Below, one piece after another: positions 9,163-20,229 of a DNA stretch of 64,000 nt (within the stretch, counting starts at the first letter, position 1; each line of letters opens with the position of its first letter). The position numbers and the translations under genes were made by a program. Location of the stretch: assembly GCF_001243045.1 (NCBI RefSeq), contig NZ_LN849007.1, positions 276,989 through 340,988 on the forward strand, given 5' to 3'. The stretch comes from Clostridium niameyense (GTDB lineage Bacteria > Bacillota > Clostridia > Clostridiales > Clostridiaceae). The notes beneath the pieces are model-generated. The model saw only the letters and a program-made list of their open reading frames with translations, was not told the DNA's origin and did no database searches.

Positions 9163-9220
9163 AATAACTTATGATTATGGATTGATAAATTATTGTTACC
9201 ATAGTTATAAGTTATTTTTA
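9163..9220 (+). terminator. Terminator of the pyr operon
   Basis: The arms aataacttat (9163-9172) and ataagttatt (9207-9216) are extended by further pairing toward the loop and followed by ttta. The DNA from 9221 to 9395 is extremely AT-rich and holds nothing else I can name. Confidence 0.7.
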
Positions 9221-9395
9221 ATATAATGATAAATTTTTAAATATATAGTAAATAAAAATTAAAAATTAATTAAATATTTATATAAATAGTTATTAATTTT
9301 TATTATTTTGAGTTATAATAAATGTGAATAACTATTATAATATTTAATATTTTATTATAAGCTATATGTTAATATACACTTTAGGAGGAATTATT

Positions 9396-10202
9396 GTGGC
9401 AAAACCAAGTATATTTAGCAAGGACTATGAAAGAAAAATGAAAAAGAGAAAAAGAAGAAAATTTATAGGCATTATTGCTATAGTTTTATTAGGGATATTT
9501 TTAATGTTTAATAGTACTAATTTATCTAATAAACTAAAGGCTAAGCTTAATGAAATAAAAAATGAAACTAAGGCTGAGGAAAAGATGCAAGCAGAGGAAA
9601 AAAATAAACAAGCCTCTAAGGAAAAACCTAAAAAAGATGCCACAGTAAAGAAAGAAGAAGCACCAATACAAGACAAAAATGTAGAAGTAGAATTGGAAAG
9701 TGGAGTTAAGATTAAAATTATATACACTGAAGACGATAAGAAAAATAAAGTAATAAAGAATGTAGATGTTAATAATAATAAATTAACATATGATATTAAT
9801 TCAAATAAAAGTGCTCTAACTGTATGTAATACTAATACACAAAATATGTTTGTAGTAGATGTTAATGGAAATAAACAAGATATAACAAATAAACAATATG
9901 TATCAACTACAGGGCAAAATTTTGCTAAAGATGCAATATTAAGCTCTAACCAAGGATACATCTGGAGTATTGATCCTAAATTTATAGATAATAATAATAT
10001 AGCGTATATTTCTCAATTGCCATGGTTTAATAAAACAACAAAGTATATATGGATATATAATATGGAAAATAAAAATCATATATATGTTGAAAGTGGGTCT
10101 GGAGAAAATATTAAATTTGATAAACTTACAGATAAAGGGCTTACAGTAATAGTAGATGGAAAAACAATATATTTAAAACCTGATGGGAGCATAACTCAAT
10201 AA
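9396..10202 (+). CDS. Membrane-anchored protein of unknown function
   Basis: I do not recognise a family. The 268-residue protein starts at a GTG (9396), eight bases after aggagg; the ATG at 9366 has no ribosome site. A basic stretch KMKKRKRRKF is followed by one membrane helix (about residues 23-38, IIAIVLLGIFLMF). A charged Glu/Lys/Ala-rich linker (about 45-95) looks like a coiled coil or spacer, and a mainly beta C-terminal domain repeats short strands with YISQLPWF and YIWIYNMENKN. The topology suggests a positive-inside anchor with an extracellular domain. It stands alone between two terminators. Confidence 0.8.
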   Translation: MAKPSIFSKDYERKMKKRKRRKFIGIIAIVLLGIFLMFNSTNLSNKLKAKLNEIKNETKAEEKMQAEEKNKQASKEKPKKDATVKKEEAPIQDKNVEVELESGVKIKIIYTEDDKKNKVIKNVDVNNNKLTYDINSNKSALTVCNTNTQNMFVVDVNGNKQDITNKQYVSTTGQNFAKDAILSSNQGYIWSIDPKFIDNNNIAYISQLPWFNKTTKYIWIYNMENKNHIYVESGSGENIKFDKLTDKGLTVIVDGKTIYLKPDGSITQ

Positions 10203-10220
10203 TTAATATAAAAATTTATG

Positions 10221-10268
10221 TCCACACCTAAGTAATTAATAAAATTTTGGTGTGGATATGTTTATTTT
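10221..10268 (+). terminator. Terminator between the membrane protein and the isomerase gene
   Basis: The arms tccacacc (10221-10228) and ggtgtgga (10249-10256) with an AT-rich loop are followed by tatgtttatttt. Confidence 0.65.
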
Positions 10269-10280
10269 AAGGAGGAAAAA

Positions 10281-11060
10281 ATGGAAATAGGATTATCTTC
10301 AGCTTGTTTTTATCCTACTGGCGTAGAAGAAAGTATAGGGTTAATGAAAAATATAGGTTTTAATACTGGAGAAGTATTTTTAAATACATATAGTGAATAT
10401 GAGAGGGAATTTATAAATAAACTTGTAGAAGAAAAAAACAAGAATAATTTCTTTATAAATTCAGTACATGCTTTTTCTGGAGTGTTTGAACCTTATTTAT
10501 TTGATAAATATAAGAGGCGTCAAAGGGATATGATTAAAACATTTAAAAAGGTTTGTAAAGCGGCTAATTTATTAGGGGCTAATTACTATACCTTTCATGG
10601 AATGAAAATAAATAATTTATCCAATTTAGATATAAGATACATTGTTGATGTATATAACGAATTATCATATATTGCAGGTGAAAATAATATAAAAATAGCT
10701 CAAGAAAATGTGGCTTGGTGTATGTCTTCTAATCTAAATTTTCTTAAAATATTAAGAGAAGAATGTAGAAATTCTATATATTATACATTAGATATTAAAC
10801 AAGCGTATAAAGTAATGCAGGATCCTATAAATTATATTGATGTGATGGGAGAAAAGATAGTTAATGTACATATAAATGATAAAGATAATAAGAATATATG
10901 TTTATTACCAGGACAAGGGGATATAGATTATAAAAAAATATCTTGTAAATTAAAGGAAATAGGGTATAATAATATTTATACTATCGAAGTCTATAGAGAA
11001 AACTATTCTTCTTATGAGGAATTAACAAAATCTAAAGATTTTTTAATAAATAATCTATAA
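10281..11060 (+). CDS. Sugar phosphate isomerase/epimerase-like TIM barrel protein
   Basis: This 259-residue protein resembles the xylose isomerase-like / AP endonuclease 2 superfamily. Metal-ligand positions are suggested by NSVHAFSG, YTFHGMK, AQENVAW, YTLDIKQAY, NVHINDKD and the C-terminal TIEVYRE. The order of His, Glu, Asp, His and Glu residues on successive barrel strands fits this fold. The substrate cannot be read from the sequence. It has its own ribosome site (aaggagg) and no metabolic partner next to it. Confidence 0.8.
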   Translation: MEIGLSSACFYPTGVEESIGLMKNIGFNTGEVFLNTYSEYEREFINKLVEEKNKNNFFINSVHAFSGVFEPYLFDKYKRRQRDMIKTFKKVCKAANLLGANYYTFHGMKINNLSNLDIRYIVDVYNELSYIAGENNIKIAQENVAWCMSSNLNFLKILREECRNSIYYTLDIKQAYKVMQDPINYIDVMGEKIVNVHINDKDNKNICLLPGQGDIDYKKISCKLKEIGYNNIYTIEVYRENYSSYEELTKSKDFLINNL

Positions 11061-11202
11061 CAATGAAAAACATTGTAAAAACACACTAATATGATATATA
11101 ATAATTATTACGGTATAAAATTAGATAAGTTAACTAGTTTATATAGTTAAAATGCTGTAATGAGTATTAATACTATAAAATCTATGTTATAATGATATGG
11201 TT

Positions 11203-11216
11203 AAAATGATCATTTT
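11203..11216. promoter_or_regulatory. 14-bp palindrome in the tig leader
   Basis: aaaatgatcatttt is a perfect palindrome between a candidate -10 (tataat, 11188-11193) and the tig ribosome site (aggagga, about 11224-11230). It could be an operator. It does not match the CtsR heat-shock consensus. Confidence 0.35.
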
Positions 11217-11240
11217 GAATGATTAGGAGGAATAGGTATA

Positions 11241-12533
11241 ATGAACGTTAAAATGGAAAATACAGAAAAAAATATTGTAAAATTAGAAATAACAGTTGAA
11301 AGCAAAAAATTTGATGAAGCTGTTAAAAAATCTTATGCAAAAAATGCTAAGAAATTTAATATACCAGGATTTAGAAAAGGTAAAGCACCTATGAGTATAG
11401 TAAAAAAATATTATGGAGAAGGTATGCTTTACGAAGATGCTATAAATTTCTGTTGTGAAGATACATATCCTAAAGCTATAGAAGAAAATAACATAAAACC
11501 AGTAGATTATCCAAATATAGATGTAGTTCAAATAGGTGAAGGAAAAGATTTCATATATACAGCAGAAGTTACAGTTCTTCCAGAAGTAGAATTAGGAGAA
11601 TACAAAGGTGTAGAAGTTAAAAAGGTAAGCTACAAAGTAGAAGATGAACAAATAGAAAATGAATTAAAATCAATGCAAGAAAAAAATGCAAGAATTGAAG
11701 CAAAAGAAGAAGGAAAAGTAGAAAAAGGAAACCTAGTTGTAATGGACTTTAAAGGATTCGTAGATGGAGAAGCTTTTGAAGGTGGAGAAGCTGCAGATTA
11801 TGAGTTAGAAATTGGATCAGGTACATTTATAGATAACTTTGAAGATCAATTAGTAGGAATGGAAAAGGGAGCATCAAAAGATGTTGTAGTAACATTCCCA
11901 AAAGAATATGGAAGAGAAGACTTAAATGGAAAAGAAGCAAAATTTGAAGTAACAATTAAGGAAATTAAAGTTAAAGAACTTCCAGCTCTTGATGATGAAT
12001 TTGCAAAAGAAGTATCTGAATTTGATACATTAGATGAATTAAAAGCAGATATGAGAAAGAAAATGGAAGAACAAAATGCAGAAAAAGCAAAAAGAGAATA
12101 TGAAGAAGCAGTAATAAATACTGTTTCAGAAAATGCTACAATAGATATACCACAAGTTATGATTGAAAAAGAAATAGATAATATGTTAAGAGATTTAGAG
12201 ATGAGATTAAAATATCAAGGATTAGATCTTAAATCATACTATCAATTCACTAATAGTTCAGAAGAAAAAGTTAGAGAATATATGAAGGAAACAGCTCAAA
12301 AGAGAGTAGTAACTGATTTAGTAATACAAAAGATAGCTAAGGTTGAAGATATAAAAGCTACAGAAGAAGAATTAAAAGAAAGAGCAAGTGAATTAGCAAA
12401 ACAATATGGAGACAAAGATGTAGAAAAGACAGCAGATTTAATATTAAAAGCTCAAAAATCATATTTAGAAATAGATGTGGTTAATGAAAAAGTTGTAAAA
12501 TTCTTAGTAGAAAATAGCAAAGAAATTGCATAA
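11241..12533 (+). CDS. tig: Trigger factor
   Basis: This ribosome-bound chaperone and peptidyl-prolyl isomerase has 430 residues. The ribosome-docking signature [12 protein letters not shown] is near residues 38-49, the FKBP-type domain includes [19 protein letters not shown], and a long helical C-terminal arm domain ends the chain. The start ATG follows aggagga. It opens the protein quality-control run tig-clpP-clpX-lonB-lonA, the usual clostridial order. Confidence 0.97.
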   Translation: MNVKMENTEKNIVKLEITVESKKFDEAVKKSYAKNAKKFNIPGFRKGKAPMSIVKKYYGEGMLYEDAINFCCEDTYPKAIEENNIKPVDYPNIDVVQIGEGKDFIYTAEVTVLPEVELGEYKGVEVKKVSYKVEDEQIENELKSMQEKNARIEAKEEGKVEKGNLVVMDFKGFVDGEAFEGGEAADYELEIGSGTFIDNFEDQLVGMEKGASKDVVVTFPKEYGREDLNGKEAKFEVTIKEIKVKELPALDDEFAKEVSEFDTLDELKADMRKKMEEQNAEKAKREYEEAVINTVSENATIDIPQVMIEKEIDNMLRDLEMRLKYQGLDLKSYYQFTNSSEEKVREYMKETAQKRVVTDLVIQKIAKVEDIKATEEELKERASELAKQYGDKDVEKTADLILKAQKSYLEIDVVNEKVVKFLVENSKEIA

Positions 12534-12561
12534 ATGATGAATAAATAGTAAATAATAATAT

Positions 12562-12596
12562 AGTTGCCAGATTGTATCTGGCAACTAAGTTTTAAT
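12562..12596 (+). terminator. Terminator after tig
   Basis: The arms agttgccag (12562-12570) and ctggcaact (12578-12586) with a short loop are followed by aagttttaat. The T run is modest, so read-through into clpP is possible. Confidence 0.65.
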
Positions 12597-12637
12597 AAAA
12601 CAATTTATTCTATTGTTCTATAAAGGAGGAGAGTATT

Positions 12638-13222
12638 ATGAGTTTAGTTCCTGTAGTTGTTGAACAAACCAATAGGGGAGAAAGATCTTATGATATTTAT
12701 TCTAGACTTTTAAAGGATAGAATAATTATGCTTAGTGAGGAAGTGAATGATACAACTGCTAGTTTAGTTGTAGCACAATTATTATTTTTAGAAGCAGATG
12801 ATCCTGATAAAGATATTTTCTTATATATCAATAGTCCAGGAGGTTCTATTACTTCAGGTATGGCTATATATGATACAATGCAATATATAAAGCCAGATGT
12901 ATCTACTATATGTGTTGGAATGGCAGCTTCAATGGGAGCTTTTCTATTAGCCGCAGGAGCAAAAGGAAAAAGATTTGCTTTGCCTAATAGTGAAATAATG
13001 ATACACCAACCATTAGGTGGTTTTAAAGGTCAGGCTACAGATATAGGAATTCACGCAGATAGAATATTAAGGATAAAGAAGAGCTTAAATACTATATTAA
13101 GTGAAAGAACAGGAAAACCATTAGAACAAATAGAAAGAGATACAGAAAGAGATCATTTTTTAAGTGCACAAGAGGCTAAAGATTACGGATTAATAGATGA
13201 AGTTATAGATAAAAAAAAATAA
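12638..13222 (+). CDS. clpP: ATP-dependent Clp protease proteolytic subunit
   Basis: This serine peptidase forms the ClpP tetradecamer. The catalytic serine lies in [11 protein letters not shown], the histidine in [10 protein letters not shown], and the aspartate in the later [11 protein letters not shown] region. INSPGGSI is the handle/strand motif. At 194 residues it is full length. It sits 19 bases before clpX, its unfoldase partner, so they form an operon. Confidence 0.97.
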   Translation: MSLVPVVVEQTNRGERSYDIYSRLLKDRIIMLSEEVNDTTASLVVAQLLFLEADDPDKDIFLYINSPGGSITSGMAIYDTMQYIKPDVSTICVGMAASMGAFLLAAGAKGKRFALPNSEIMIHQPLGGFKGQATDIGIHADRILRIKKSLNTILSERTGKPLEQIERDTERDHFLSAQEAKDYGLIDEVIDKKK

Positions 13223-13241
13223 CCTTTAGTGAGGTGTAGAA

Positions 13242-14531
13242 ATGTCTAAATTAGATGATAAAAAACAACTTAAATGTTCATTTTGTGGTAAAACACAAGA
13301 TCAAGTAAGAAGATTAATAGCAGGACCTGGGGTTTATATTTGTGATGAATGTATTGATCTTTGTTCTGAAATAATAAATGATGAATTAGAAGATGATATA
13401 CAAGTTGATTTAAGTTCATTACCTAAACCTATTGAAATAAAAAGTTATCTTGACCAATATGTAATAGGTCAAGAATCAGCTAAAAAAGCCTTATCTGTTG
13501 CAGTTTACAATCATTATAAAAGAATAAATTCTAATATTACTGACAATGATGTAGAACTACAAAAAAGCAATATCCTTCTCTTAGGTCCAACAGGATCGGG
13601 TAAGACACTACTTGCTCAAACTTTAGCAAAATTCTTAAATGTTCCATTTGCTATAGCTGATGCGACAACACTTACTGAGGCTGGATACGTAGGGGAAGAT
13701 GTAGAAAATATACTCTTAAAACTTATACAGAATGCAGATTATGATGTAGAAAGAGCAGAAAAGGGTATAGTATATATAGATGAAATAGATAAAATTGCTA
13801 GAAAGTCTGAAAATCCTTCTATTACTAGAGATGTATCTGGAGAAGGTGTACAACAAGCTTTACTTAAGATTCTTGAAGGGACAGTTGCATCTGTTCCACC
13901 ACAAGGTGGAAGAAAACATCCTCATCAAGAATTTATACAAATAAATACTAGTAATATATTATTTATTTGTGGCGGAGCTTTTGATGGAGTAGATAAAATA
14001 ATAGAAAGAAGAACAAGAACTAGTTCTTTAGGATTTGGTGCAGAGATACAATCTAAAAAAGAAAAAGATATAGGCGAATTATTAAAGGAAATAATGCCTG
14101 AAGATTTATTGAAATTTGGTTTAATACCAGAATTTATAGGAAGATTACCAATAGTAGTTACATTAGAAAAATTAGATAGAGAAGCTTTAATGAAAATATT
14201 AACAGAACCTAAAAATTCTCTTGTAAAACAATACAAGAAATTATTTGAACTAGATGATGTAGAGTTAGATTTTCAAGAAGAAGCATTAAAGGCTATAGCT
14301 GATGAATCTATAAATAGAAATACAGGAGCTAGAGGTCTTAGATCTATAATTGAAGATGTAATGAGAGATATAATGTTTGACGTACCTTCTGAAGAAAGTA
14401 TATCTAAAGTTATAGTAAATGAGAATTGCGTGAAAACTAAGGAACCAATTTTAGTTGAGGCTGAGAATGGAAAAAGGGTTCCTATGAAAGTAAAAAAAAC
14501 TAAAAAGAGAAAAGATTCAGAAACAGCATAA
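13242..14531 (+). CDS. clpX: ATP-dependent Clp protease ATP-binding subunit ClpX
   Basis: This AAA+ unfoldase feeds ClpP. The N-terminal zinc-binding domain has CSFCGK and ICDECIDLC. Walker A is GPTGSGKT, Walker [11 protein letters not shown], and the ClpP-docking loop carries the IGF-type LGFGAE segment. At 429 residues it is normal. The ribosome site is gaggtg. A strong terminator follows. Confidence 0.97.
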   Translation: MSKLDDKKQLKCSFCGKTQDQVRRLIAGPGVYICDECIDLCSEIINDELEDDIQVDLSSLPKPIEIKSYLDQYVIGQESAKKALSVAVYNHYKRINSNITDNDVELQKSNILLLGPTGSGKTLLAQTLAKFLNVPFAIADATTLTEAGYVGEDVENILLKLIQNADYDVERAEKGIVYIDEIDKIARKSENPSITRDVSGEGVQQALLKILEGTVASVPPQGGRKHPHQEFIQINTSNILFICGGAFDGVDKIIERRTRTSSLGFGAEIQSKKEKDIGELLKEIMPEDLLKFGLIPEFIGRLPIVVTLEKLDREALMKILTEPKNSLVKQYKKLFELDDVELDFQEEALKAIADESINRNTGARGLRSIIEDVMRDIMFDVPSEESISKVIVNENCVKTKEPILVEAENGKRVPMKVKKTKKRKDSETA

Positions 14532-14569
14532 AAGTACACCAAGAGTTTTATCTTGGTGTACTTTTTTTA
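14532..14569 (+). terminator. Terminator after clpX
   Basis: The arms aagtacaccaaga and tcttggtgtactt with a gtttta loop are followed by an uninterrupted T tract. Confidence 0.9.
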
Positions 14570-14643
14570 CTTTCTTATTTGAATATATAAATATAAATAA
14601 GCGCATAATAATAGAGAAATATTTTAAATAAGGGGGTAAAGCC

Positions 14644-16326
14644 ATGACAAATACATTATTATTAGTTGAGATATTTGTAACTTTAATCATGGGAATATAC
14701 TTTTTTTCTGCTTTAAAAAATCAAAAAAACAGTAAAACAATAGTAAAAAAGGAGAGTAGAAAAGAAGTTGATAGATTAAAAAAAATGAGAGAAACAGTGC
14801 TTACAGAGCCTCTTACTGAAAAAAGTAGACCAGGTTCTTTCGAGGAAATAATAGGTCAGCAAAATGGGATAAAAGCATTAGAAGCGGCAATATGTAGTCC
14901 AAATCCACAACATGTAATAATATATGGACCACCAGGAACAGGAAAAACTGCTGCAGCTAGATTAGTGTTAGAATATGCAAAGAAAAATAATAATTGTCCT
15001 TTTGATGAAAATTCAAAATTTATAGAAATAGATGCTACAACTATAAGGTGTGATGAAAGAGGAATAGCAGATCCATTAATAGGTTCTGTACATGATCCTA
15101 TATATCAAGGGGCTGGTTCTTTAGGATTAGCAGGAGTACCTCAGCCTAAACCAGGGGCTGTTACAAAAGCTCATGGTGGTATATTATTTATAGATGAAAT
15201 TGGAGAAATGCATCCATCAGAAATGAATAAGCTACTTAAAGTGTTAGAAGATAGAAAGGTATTTTTAGATAGTGCTTATTACAATTCATCAGATAATAAT
15301 ATTCCTGATTATGTTAGAGATATTTTTGATAATGGATTACCTGCTGATTTTAGGCTTATAGGAGCCACCACAAGAAGCCCCGATGAAATAACTCCTGCAT
15401 TAAGATCAAGATGTGTAGAAGTATTTTTTAGGGCGCTTATGCCGGAGGAAATAAAAAAGATTGCCTTGAATTGTGTTAAAAAGATAAACTATAAAATAGA
15501 AAATGAGGCTGCAGAATTAGTATCTAAGTATTGTAATAATGGAAGGGAAATTGTGAATTTAATACAATTGGCAGCGGGATTAGCTTTAAATGATAATAGA
15601 GACACTATATCTAGTGAAGATATTGGATGGATATTAGAAAATGGTCAATATACCCCTAAGATAATGAAAAAAATACCTACTAAACCCAAGGTAGGGTATG
15701 TTAACGGATTAGCTGTTTATGGGGCAAATATGGGAATGCTTATGGAGATAGAAGTTACAGCTATTAAAAGCAACTTAAAAAAAGGTACCGTAAGTGTTAC
15801 AGGAGTTATAGAGCAAGAAGAAATTAAAAGTTCTAATAGGAAAATGATTAGAAAAAGTACTGCTTGGTGTTCTGTAAAAAATGTAATAACAGTTATGAAG
15901 AATATATTTGGATTAGAATGTAATGAATATGATATACATATTAACTTTCCAGGAGGGGTACCGGTAGATGGACCTTCTGCAGGTATAAGTATTACTACTG
16001 CAGTTTATAGTGCTATTACAGATAAAAAAGTAGATAATAAAGTTGCTATGACTGGAGAAATATCTATACATGGAGAAGTACGACCAGTAGGAGGGGTAAG
16101 TGCTAAGGTGGAAGCTGGAATAAAAGCAGGAGCAAAGAAAATCATAATACCTAAAGAGAACTGGCAAGATAAATTTAAAAATATTCCAAATGTAAAAATT
16201 ATACCTGTGAGTTATATACAAGAAGTTATAGATAATGCAATACTTCATAATAAAAAAACAGAATCTTCATTAAATATTGATAGCTCAAAAGTTAATGTTT
16301 TATCTGCAGAATCTATTCAAAATTAA
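14644..16326 (+). CDS. lonB: ATP-dependent protease LonB
   Basis: This is a Lon-family protease lacking the large N-terminal substrate domain and carrying an N-terminal membrane helix (about residues 4-24, LLLVEIFVTLIMGIYFF). Walker A is YGPPGTGKTA, Walker B is GGILFIDEIGEMH, and the C-terminal Ser-Lys protease domain has VPVDGPSAGISI (Ser) and VGGVSAKVEAG (Lys). In Bacillus the homologue is made in the forespore; a similar sporulation role here is an inference from the family. It lies directly upstream of lonA but lonA has its own promoter. Confidence 0.95.
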   Translation: MTNTLLLVEIFVTLIMGIYFFSALKNQKNSKTIVKKESRKEVDRLKKMRETVLTEPLTEKSRPGSFEEIIGQQNGIKALEAAICSPNPQHVIIYGPPGTGKTAAARLVLEYAKKNNNCPFDENSKFIEIDATTIRCDERGIADPLIGSVHDPIYQGAGSLGLAGVPQPKPGAVTKAHGGILFIDEIGEMHPSEMNKLLKVLEDRKVFLDSAYYNSSDNNIPDYVRDIFDNGLPADFRLIGATTRSPDEITPALRSRCVEVFFRALMPEEIKKIALNCVKKINYKIENEAAELVSKYCNNGREIVNLIQLAAGLALNDNRDTISSEDIGWILENGQYTPKIMKKIPTKPKVGYVNGLAVYGANMGMLMEIEVTAIKSNLKKGTVSVTGVIEQEEIKSSNRKMIRKSTAWCSVKNVITVMKNIFGLECNEYDIHINFPGGVPVDGPSAGISITTAVYSAITDKKVDNKVAMTGEISIHGEVRPVGGVSAKVEAGIKAGAKKIIIPKENWQDKFKNIPNVKIIPVSYIQEVIDNAILHNKKTESSLNIDSSKVNVLSAESIQN

Positions 16327-16360
16327 TTTAAATTTAATAAAAAATTATAAGATTAATTAT

Positions 16361-16389
16361 TTGAAAAAAAACGATTTTATAGGTATAAT
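16361..16389 (+). promoter_or_regulatory. Promoter of lonA
   Basis: TTGAAA (16361-16366) and TATAAT (16384-16389) are separated by 17 bases. This shows lonA can be expressed without lonB. Confidence 0.75.
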
Positions 16390-16439
16390 ATACTAGTCTA
16401 ATTATATATAAACTAAATTTATTGAAACGAGGGAGATAT

Positions 16440-18758
16440 ATGAAAGAAAATATAGAAGTTCTTCCTTTAATTCCACTAAGGGGTATAACTGTATTTCCAC
16501 ATATGGTTTTACACTTTGATGTAGGCAGAGAAAAATCAATTCTTGCTTTAGAAGAAGCTATGATAAACAATCAGAGAATTTTTTTATCTGGACAAAAGGA
16601 GGCTAAAACAGAAGAACCTATAGAAGAGGATATATATACTATAGGAACTGTTTGTAATATAAAACAAATATTAAAGTTACCTGGAAATACTATGAGAGTA
16701 TTAGTAGAAGGTGAAACTAGAGGTAAGATAAGTAACTATATAGATAAAGAACACTTTTTCAAAGTAGAAGTAGAGGTAATTTATGATACTGAAGGTGAAA
16801 CTAGTGATGATGCTAAAATACAGGCATTATCAAGATTAGTAAAAGATAGTTTTCATGAGTATATAAAGTTATCTGGAAATACTTCAACAGAAGTATTGGT
16901 AGATTTAGATGATATTAAATCTCCAGGAAGATTAGCAGATGTTATAAGTTCATATTTAAATATTAATCAAGATAAAAAACAAGAACTTATAGATATTTGT
17001 GATTCTTTAAAAAGAATAGAAAAAATATTGGAATTAATGAATGAAGAGATAGATATATTAAAATTAGAGAGAAAAATAGGAATTAAAATTAAAAATAAAA
17101 TAGATAAATTACAAAAAGAATATTATTTAAGAGAACAGATAAAGACTATTCAAGAAGAATTAGGGGAAGAGGACGAAAATAAAAAAGAAATAGAAAGTTA
17201 TAAGAATAAAATAAGCAAGGCTAAATTGCCTAAGGAGGTAAAGGATAAGGCATTATATGAACTGGAAAGATTAAAAAATACTTCTAATTATTCATCAGAA
17301 AGCGGAGTTATAAGGACTTATTTAGATTGGATTTTAGAATTACCTTGGAATAAACAAACAAAAGATAACTTAGACATAAAAAAGGTTAGGGATGTTTTAG
17401 ATAAAGAACATTATGGATTAAAAGATGTGAAGGATAGAATAATAGAATATTTAGCGGTAAAGAAAGTAAGTAAGTCACTAAAAGGACCTATATTATGTTT
17501 ATTTGGTCCTCCAGGAGTTGGAAAAACTTCTATTGCAAAATCTATAGCTAATTCTTTAAATAGAAATTTTGTGAGGATGTCTTTAGGTGGAGTAAGAGAT
17601 GAAGCAGAAATAAGAGGCCATAGAAAAACATATATAGGGGCTATGCCAGGAAGAATAATATATGGTATGAAACAAGCTAAATCTAAGAATCCATTATTTT
17701 TGTTAGATGAAATAGATAAAATGAGTAACGATTTTAGAGGAGATCCAGCGGATGCTTTACTTGAAGTTTTAGATGCAGAGCAAAATAATGCTTTTAGAGA
17801 TCACTATCTAGAATTAGATTTTGATTTATCAAATGTTTTATTTATAACTACAGCTAATGATTTAAATACTATACCTAGACCTCTTTTAGATAGAATGGAA
17901 ATTATAGAAGTATCAGGGTATACTTCAGAGGAAAAGTTTAACATAGCAAAGAATCATTTAATTCCTAAAAAATTAAAAGAACACAATATTAAGCAAAATG
18001 ATATTACTTTTTCTAATGGATCTATATACCACATTATAGATAGTTATACTAGAGAATCTGGTGTTAGAACTCTAGAGAGAAAGATTAGTTCAATTATAAG
18101 AAAATCTATTACACAAATGTTAGAAAAAGGAAATAAGTCCATAAATATAACCATAAATCATGTGAGAAAATATTTAGGACCGGAAATATTTTCATATGAA
18201 AAGGTTGATGAAGAAGATAAGGTCGGAGTAGTAACTGGACTTGCTTGGACTGCTTATGGTGGAGATACACTACCTATAGAAGTCTCTGTAATGAAAGGAA
18301 CAGGAAAGTTAGAATTAACAGGACAATTAGGGGATGTAATGAGGGAGTCAGGAAGAGCAGCTTATAGTTATGTAAGAGCCAATTCAGACAAATATAATAT
18401 AGAACCTAATTTTTATAAAGAAAAGGATATTCATATACATGTACCAGAAGGAGCAGTTCCTAAAGATGGACCTTCTGCAGGAGTAACCATGATTACAGCA
18501 TTGGTTTCAGCATTATCTAATAGAAAGGTTAAACATAATGTAGCCATGACAGGTGAAATAACTTTAACTGGAAGGGTGCTTCCAATTGGAGGATTAAAAG
18601 AAAAATCTTTAGCTGCTCATCGAGCTGGAGTAGATACAATAATTATACCTAAAGATAATGAAAAAGATTTAACAAAAATACCTAAGACTATTAAAAATAA
18701 AATTAACTTTATTGTGGCAAATAAAGTTGAAGATGTTTTAAAAAACGCATTAATATAG
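16440..18758 (+). CDS. lon: ATP-dependent protease La (LonA)
   Basis: This is a soluble AAA+ protease of 772 residues. The N-terminal LON substrate domain begins [16 protein letters not shown], a coiled-coil follows, Walker A is [14 protein letters not shown], Walker [11 protein letters not shown], and the protease dyad lies in [11 protein letters not shown] (Ser) and [14 protein letters not shown] (Lys). The ATG at 16440 is preceded by gaggga at the right distance; the ATG at 16422 overlaps that region and adds only MKRGRY. It is followed 24 bases later by engB. Confidence 0.96.
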   Translation: MKENIEVLPLIPLRGITVFPHMVLHFDVGREKSILALEEAMINNQRIFLSGQKEAKTEEPIEEDIYTIGTVCNIKQILKLPGNTMRVLVEGETRGKISNYIDKEHFFKVEVEVIYDTEGETSDDAKIQALSRLVKDSFHEYIKLSGNTSTEVLVDLDDIKSPGRLADVISSYLNINQDKKQELIDICDSLKRIEKILELMNEEIDILKLERKIGIKIKNKIDKLQKEYYLREQIKTIQEELGEEDENKKEIESYKNKISKAKLPKEVKDKALYELERLKNTSNYSSESGVIRTYLDWILELPWNKQTKDNLDIKKVRDVLDKEHYGLKDVKDRIIEYLAVKKVSKSLKGPILCLFGPPGVGKTSIAKSIANSLNRNFVRMSLGGVRDEAEIRGHRKTYIGAMPGRIIYGMKQAKSKNPLFLLDEIDKMSNDFRGDPADALLEVLDAEQNNAFRDHYLELDFDLSNVLFITTANDLNTIPRPLLDRMEIIEVSGYTSEEKFNIAKNHLIPKKLKEHNIKQNDITFSNGSIYHIIDSYTRESGVRTLERKISSIIRKSITQMLEKGNKSINITINHVRKYLGPEIFSYEKVDEEDKVGVVTGLAWTAYGGDTLPIEVSVMKGTGKLELTGQLGDVMRESGRAAYSYVRANSDKYNIEPNFYKEKDIHIHVPEGAVPKDGPSAGVTMITALVSALSNRKVKHNVAMTGEITLTGRVLPIGGLKEKSLAAHRAGVDTIIIPKDNEKDLTKIPKTIKNKINFIVANKVEDVLKNALI

Positions 18759-18782
18759 ATATTAGTAATGGAGATGTAAGTT

Positions 18783-19361
18783 ATGGAAATAAAAAAAGCT
18801 GAGTTTATAATATCAGCAGTAAAAAGACATCAATATCCTACAGATGATAGACCGGAAATTGCATTTGTAGGCAGATCAAATGTAGGAAAATCTTCTTTAA
18901 TAAATTCCTTAACTAATAGAAGAAAGTTAGTTAAGGTTAGTGGTACTCCAGGTAAGACTAGACAAATTAACTTTTTTTTAATAAATGAAAATATGTATTT
19001 TGTAGATTTACCTGGATACGGTTATGCTAAGGTTTCTAAAAAAGAAAAGGAAAACTGGGGATATATAATGGAACAATATTTAGTAAATAGAGAACCTCTG
19101 AAAAGGATAGTTCTTTTGGTAGATAGTAGGCATAAACCTACTAGGGATGACATAGATATGTATAACTGGATAAAATATTATAATTATGAGGTTATGGTAG
19201 TAGGAACTAAATTAGATAAGCTTAAAAGAAATGAAATAAATAAAAATAAGAAGATTATAAGAGATACTTTAAAAATGGACAAAGATGAAGAATTATTATT
19301 CTTCTCATCTCTTACTAAAGAGGGAAAAGAGCAAGTTTTAAATAGTGTACTATGTTATTAA
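18783..19361 (+). CDS. engB: Ribosome biogenesis GTP-binding protein YsxC/EngB
   Basis: This small essential-type GTPase acts in large-subunit assembly. G1 is [15 protein letters not shown]3 [11 protein letters not shown]4 GTKLDKLK, and the G5-like FSSLTKEGK follows. At 192 residues it is normal. It lies immediately after lonA, as in many Firmicutes. Confidence 0.96.
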   Translation: MEIKKAEFIISAVKRHQYPTDDRPEIAFVGRSNVGKSSLINSLTNRRKLVKVSGTPGKTRQINFFLINENMYFVDLPGYGYAKVSKKEKENWGYIMEQYLVNREPLKRIVLLVDSRHKPTRDDIDMYNWIKYYNYEVMVVGTKLDKLKRNEINKNKKIIRDTLKMDKDEELLFFSSLTKEGKEQVLNSVLCY

Positions 19362-19381
19362 TTGGGAAGAGGATTTAACTT

Positions 19382-20122
19382 ATGAATATAACTAATGGAA
19401 TAAAAAATATATTAGTTTATTTAATCGTATATTTACCTCCTATTATATTGTTTTTAAAGTTGAGAAATAAAAAATCAAACATATTTTTTAAAATTATTAT
19501 ATCTATTTTATATATTGTTTTATCAATATTTACTCAGAATTTACTTCCATTTATCTTTACAGTTATAGATATAATATATTTAAGAAAAAATTATTTTGAG
19601 GGTAATTATTTTGGTGAAAATATGTTTTGTAATGATTATCTCCATTATAAATTTAATGGAGATGATTTTAACTTAGTTAAAGCTATTAAATATTCTATTT
19701 TTTCATTATTTTCAAGTATTATTATAATGCTTATTTTTCAATTATTATTTTCTATGCTTAAACTAAAGTTAAAACAACAAGAAGTGGTTACATGGATGTA
19801 TAATATGCCATTAAATAAATTTTTAATTGTAATACCTGTAGCGGTTATATTTGCTCCGCTAGTAGAAGAGTTTATATTTAGATGGCTTATATTTGAAAAA
19901 ATATTTAAGAGTAGATTAGGGATAATACTAGCTGCAGTATTTAGCAGTGTACTCTTTGGAGTAATACATTATAATTTAAGAGCTTTTCCTATACTTATAT
20001 GGATGGGAATATTTAATTGTTATCTTATTCATAAGAAGGGGTTTTGGTATTCAGTATTTAATCATTTTATGTTTAATTTTACTAATATATCTATAATGTT
20101 TTTGGATAAGTTTATGACTTAA
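19382..20122 (+). CDS. CPBP family intramembrane glutamic protease
   Basis: This 246-residue protein has about six to seven hydrophobic helices. The CPBP (Abi) motifs are visible: VEEFIFRWLIF (EExxxR) near residue 163, FGVIHYNLR, and a C-terminal NHFMFN. Members cleave or process membrane-linked substrates such as prenylated proteins; the target here is unknown. It follows engB by 20 bases and ends the operon before a terminator. Confidence 0.88.
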   Translation: MNITNGIKNILVYLIVYLPPIILFLKLRNKKSNIFFKIIISILYIVLSIFTQNLLPFIFTVIDIIYLRKNYFEGNYFGENMFCNDYLHYKFNGDDFNLVKAIKYSIFSLFSSIIIMLIFQLLFSMLKLKLKQQEVVTWMYNMPLNKFLIVIPVAVIFAPLVEEFIFRWLIFEKIFKSRLGIILAAVFSSVLFGVIHYNLRAFPILIWMGIFNCYLIHKKGFWYSVFNHFMFNFTNISIMFLDKFMT

Positions 20123-20151
20123 GCAAGATTTTTAATCTTGCTTTTATTTTT
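20123..20151 (+). terminator. Terminator after the CPBP protease
   Basis: gcaagatt and aatcttgc with a 3-base loop are followed by a long T tract. Confidence 0.9.
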
Positions 20152-20229
20152 TTTGTGTCAAAAAACATTTAATAGAATACTATATATTAAGACAAAAGAT
20201 AACAAGTTAATTTGAGAGGAGGATGTAAA

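Noticed and set aside
9425-9961. 178-codon frame on the minus strand
   Set aside because: It is antisense to the membrane-anchored protein gene, Ser/Leu/Phe-rich as expected for the shadow of a Lys-rich gene, and lacks a ribosome site.
13925-14542. Two minus-strand frames inside clpX
   Set aside because: They are shadows of a highly conserved gene; no ribosome sites.
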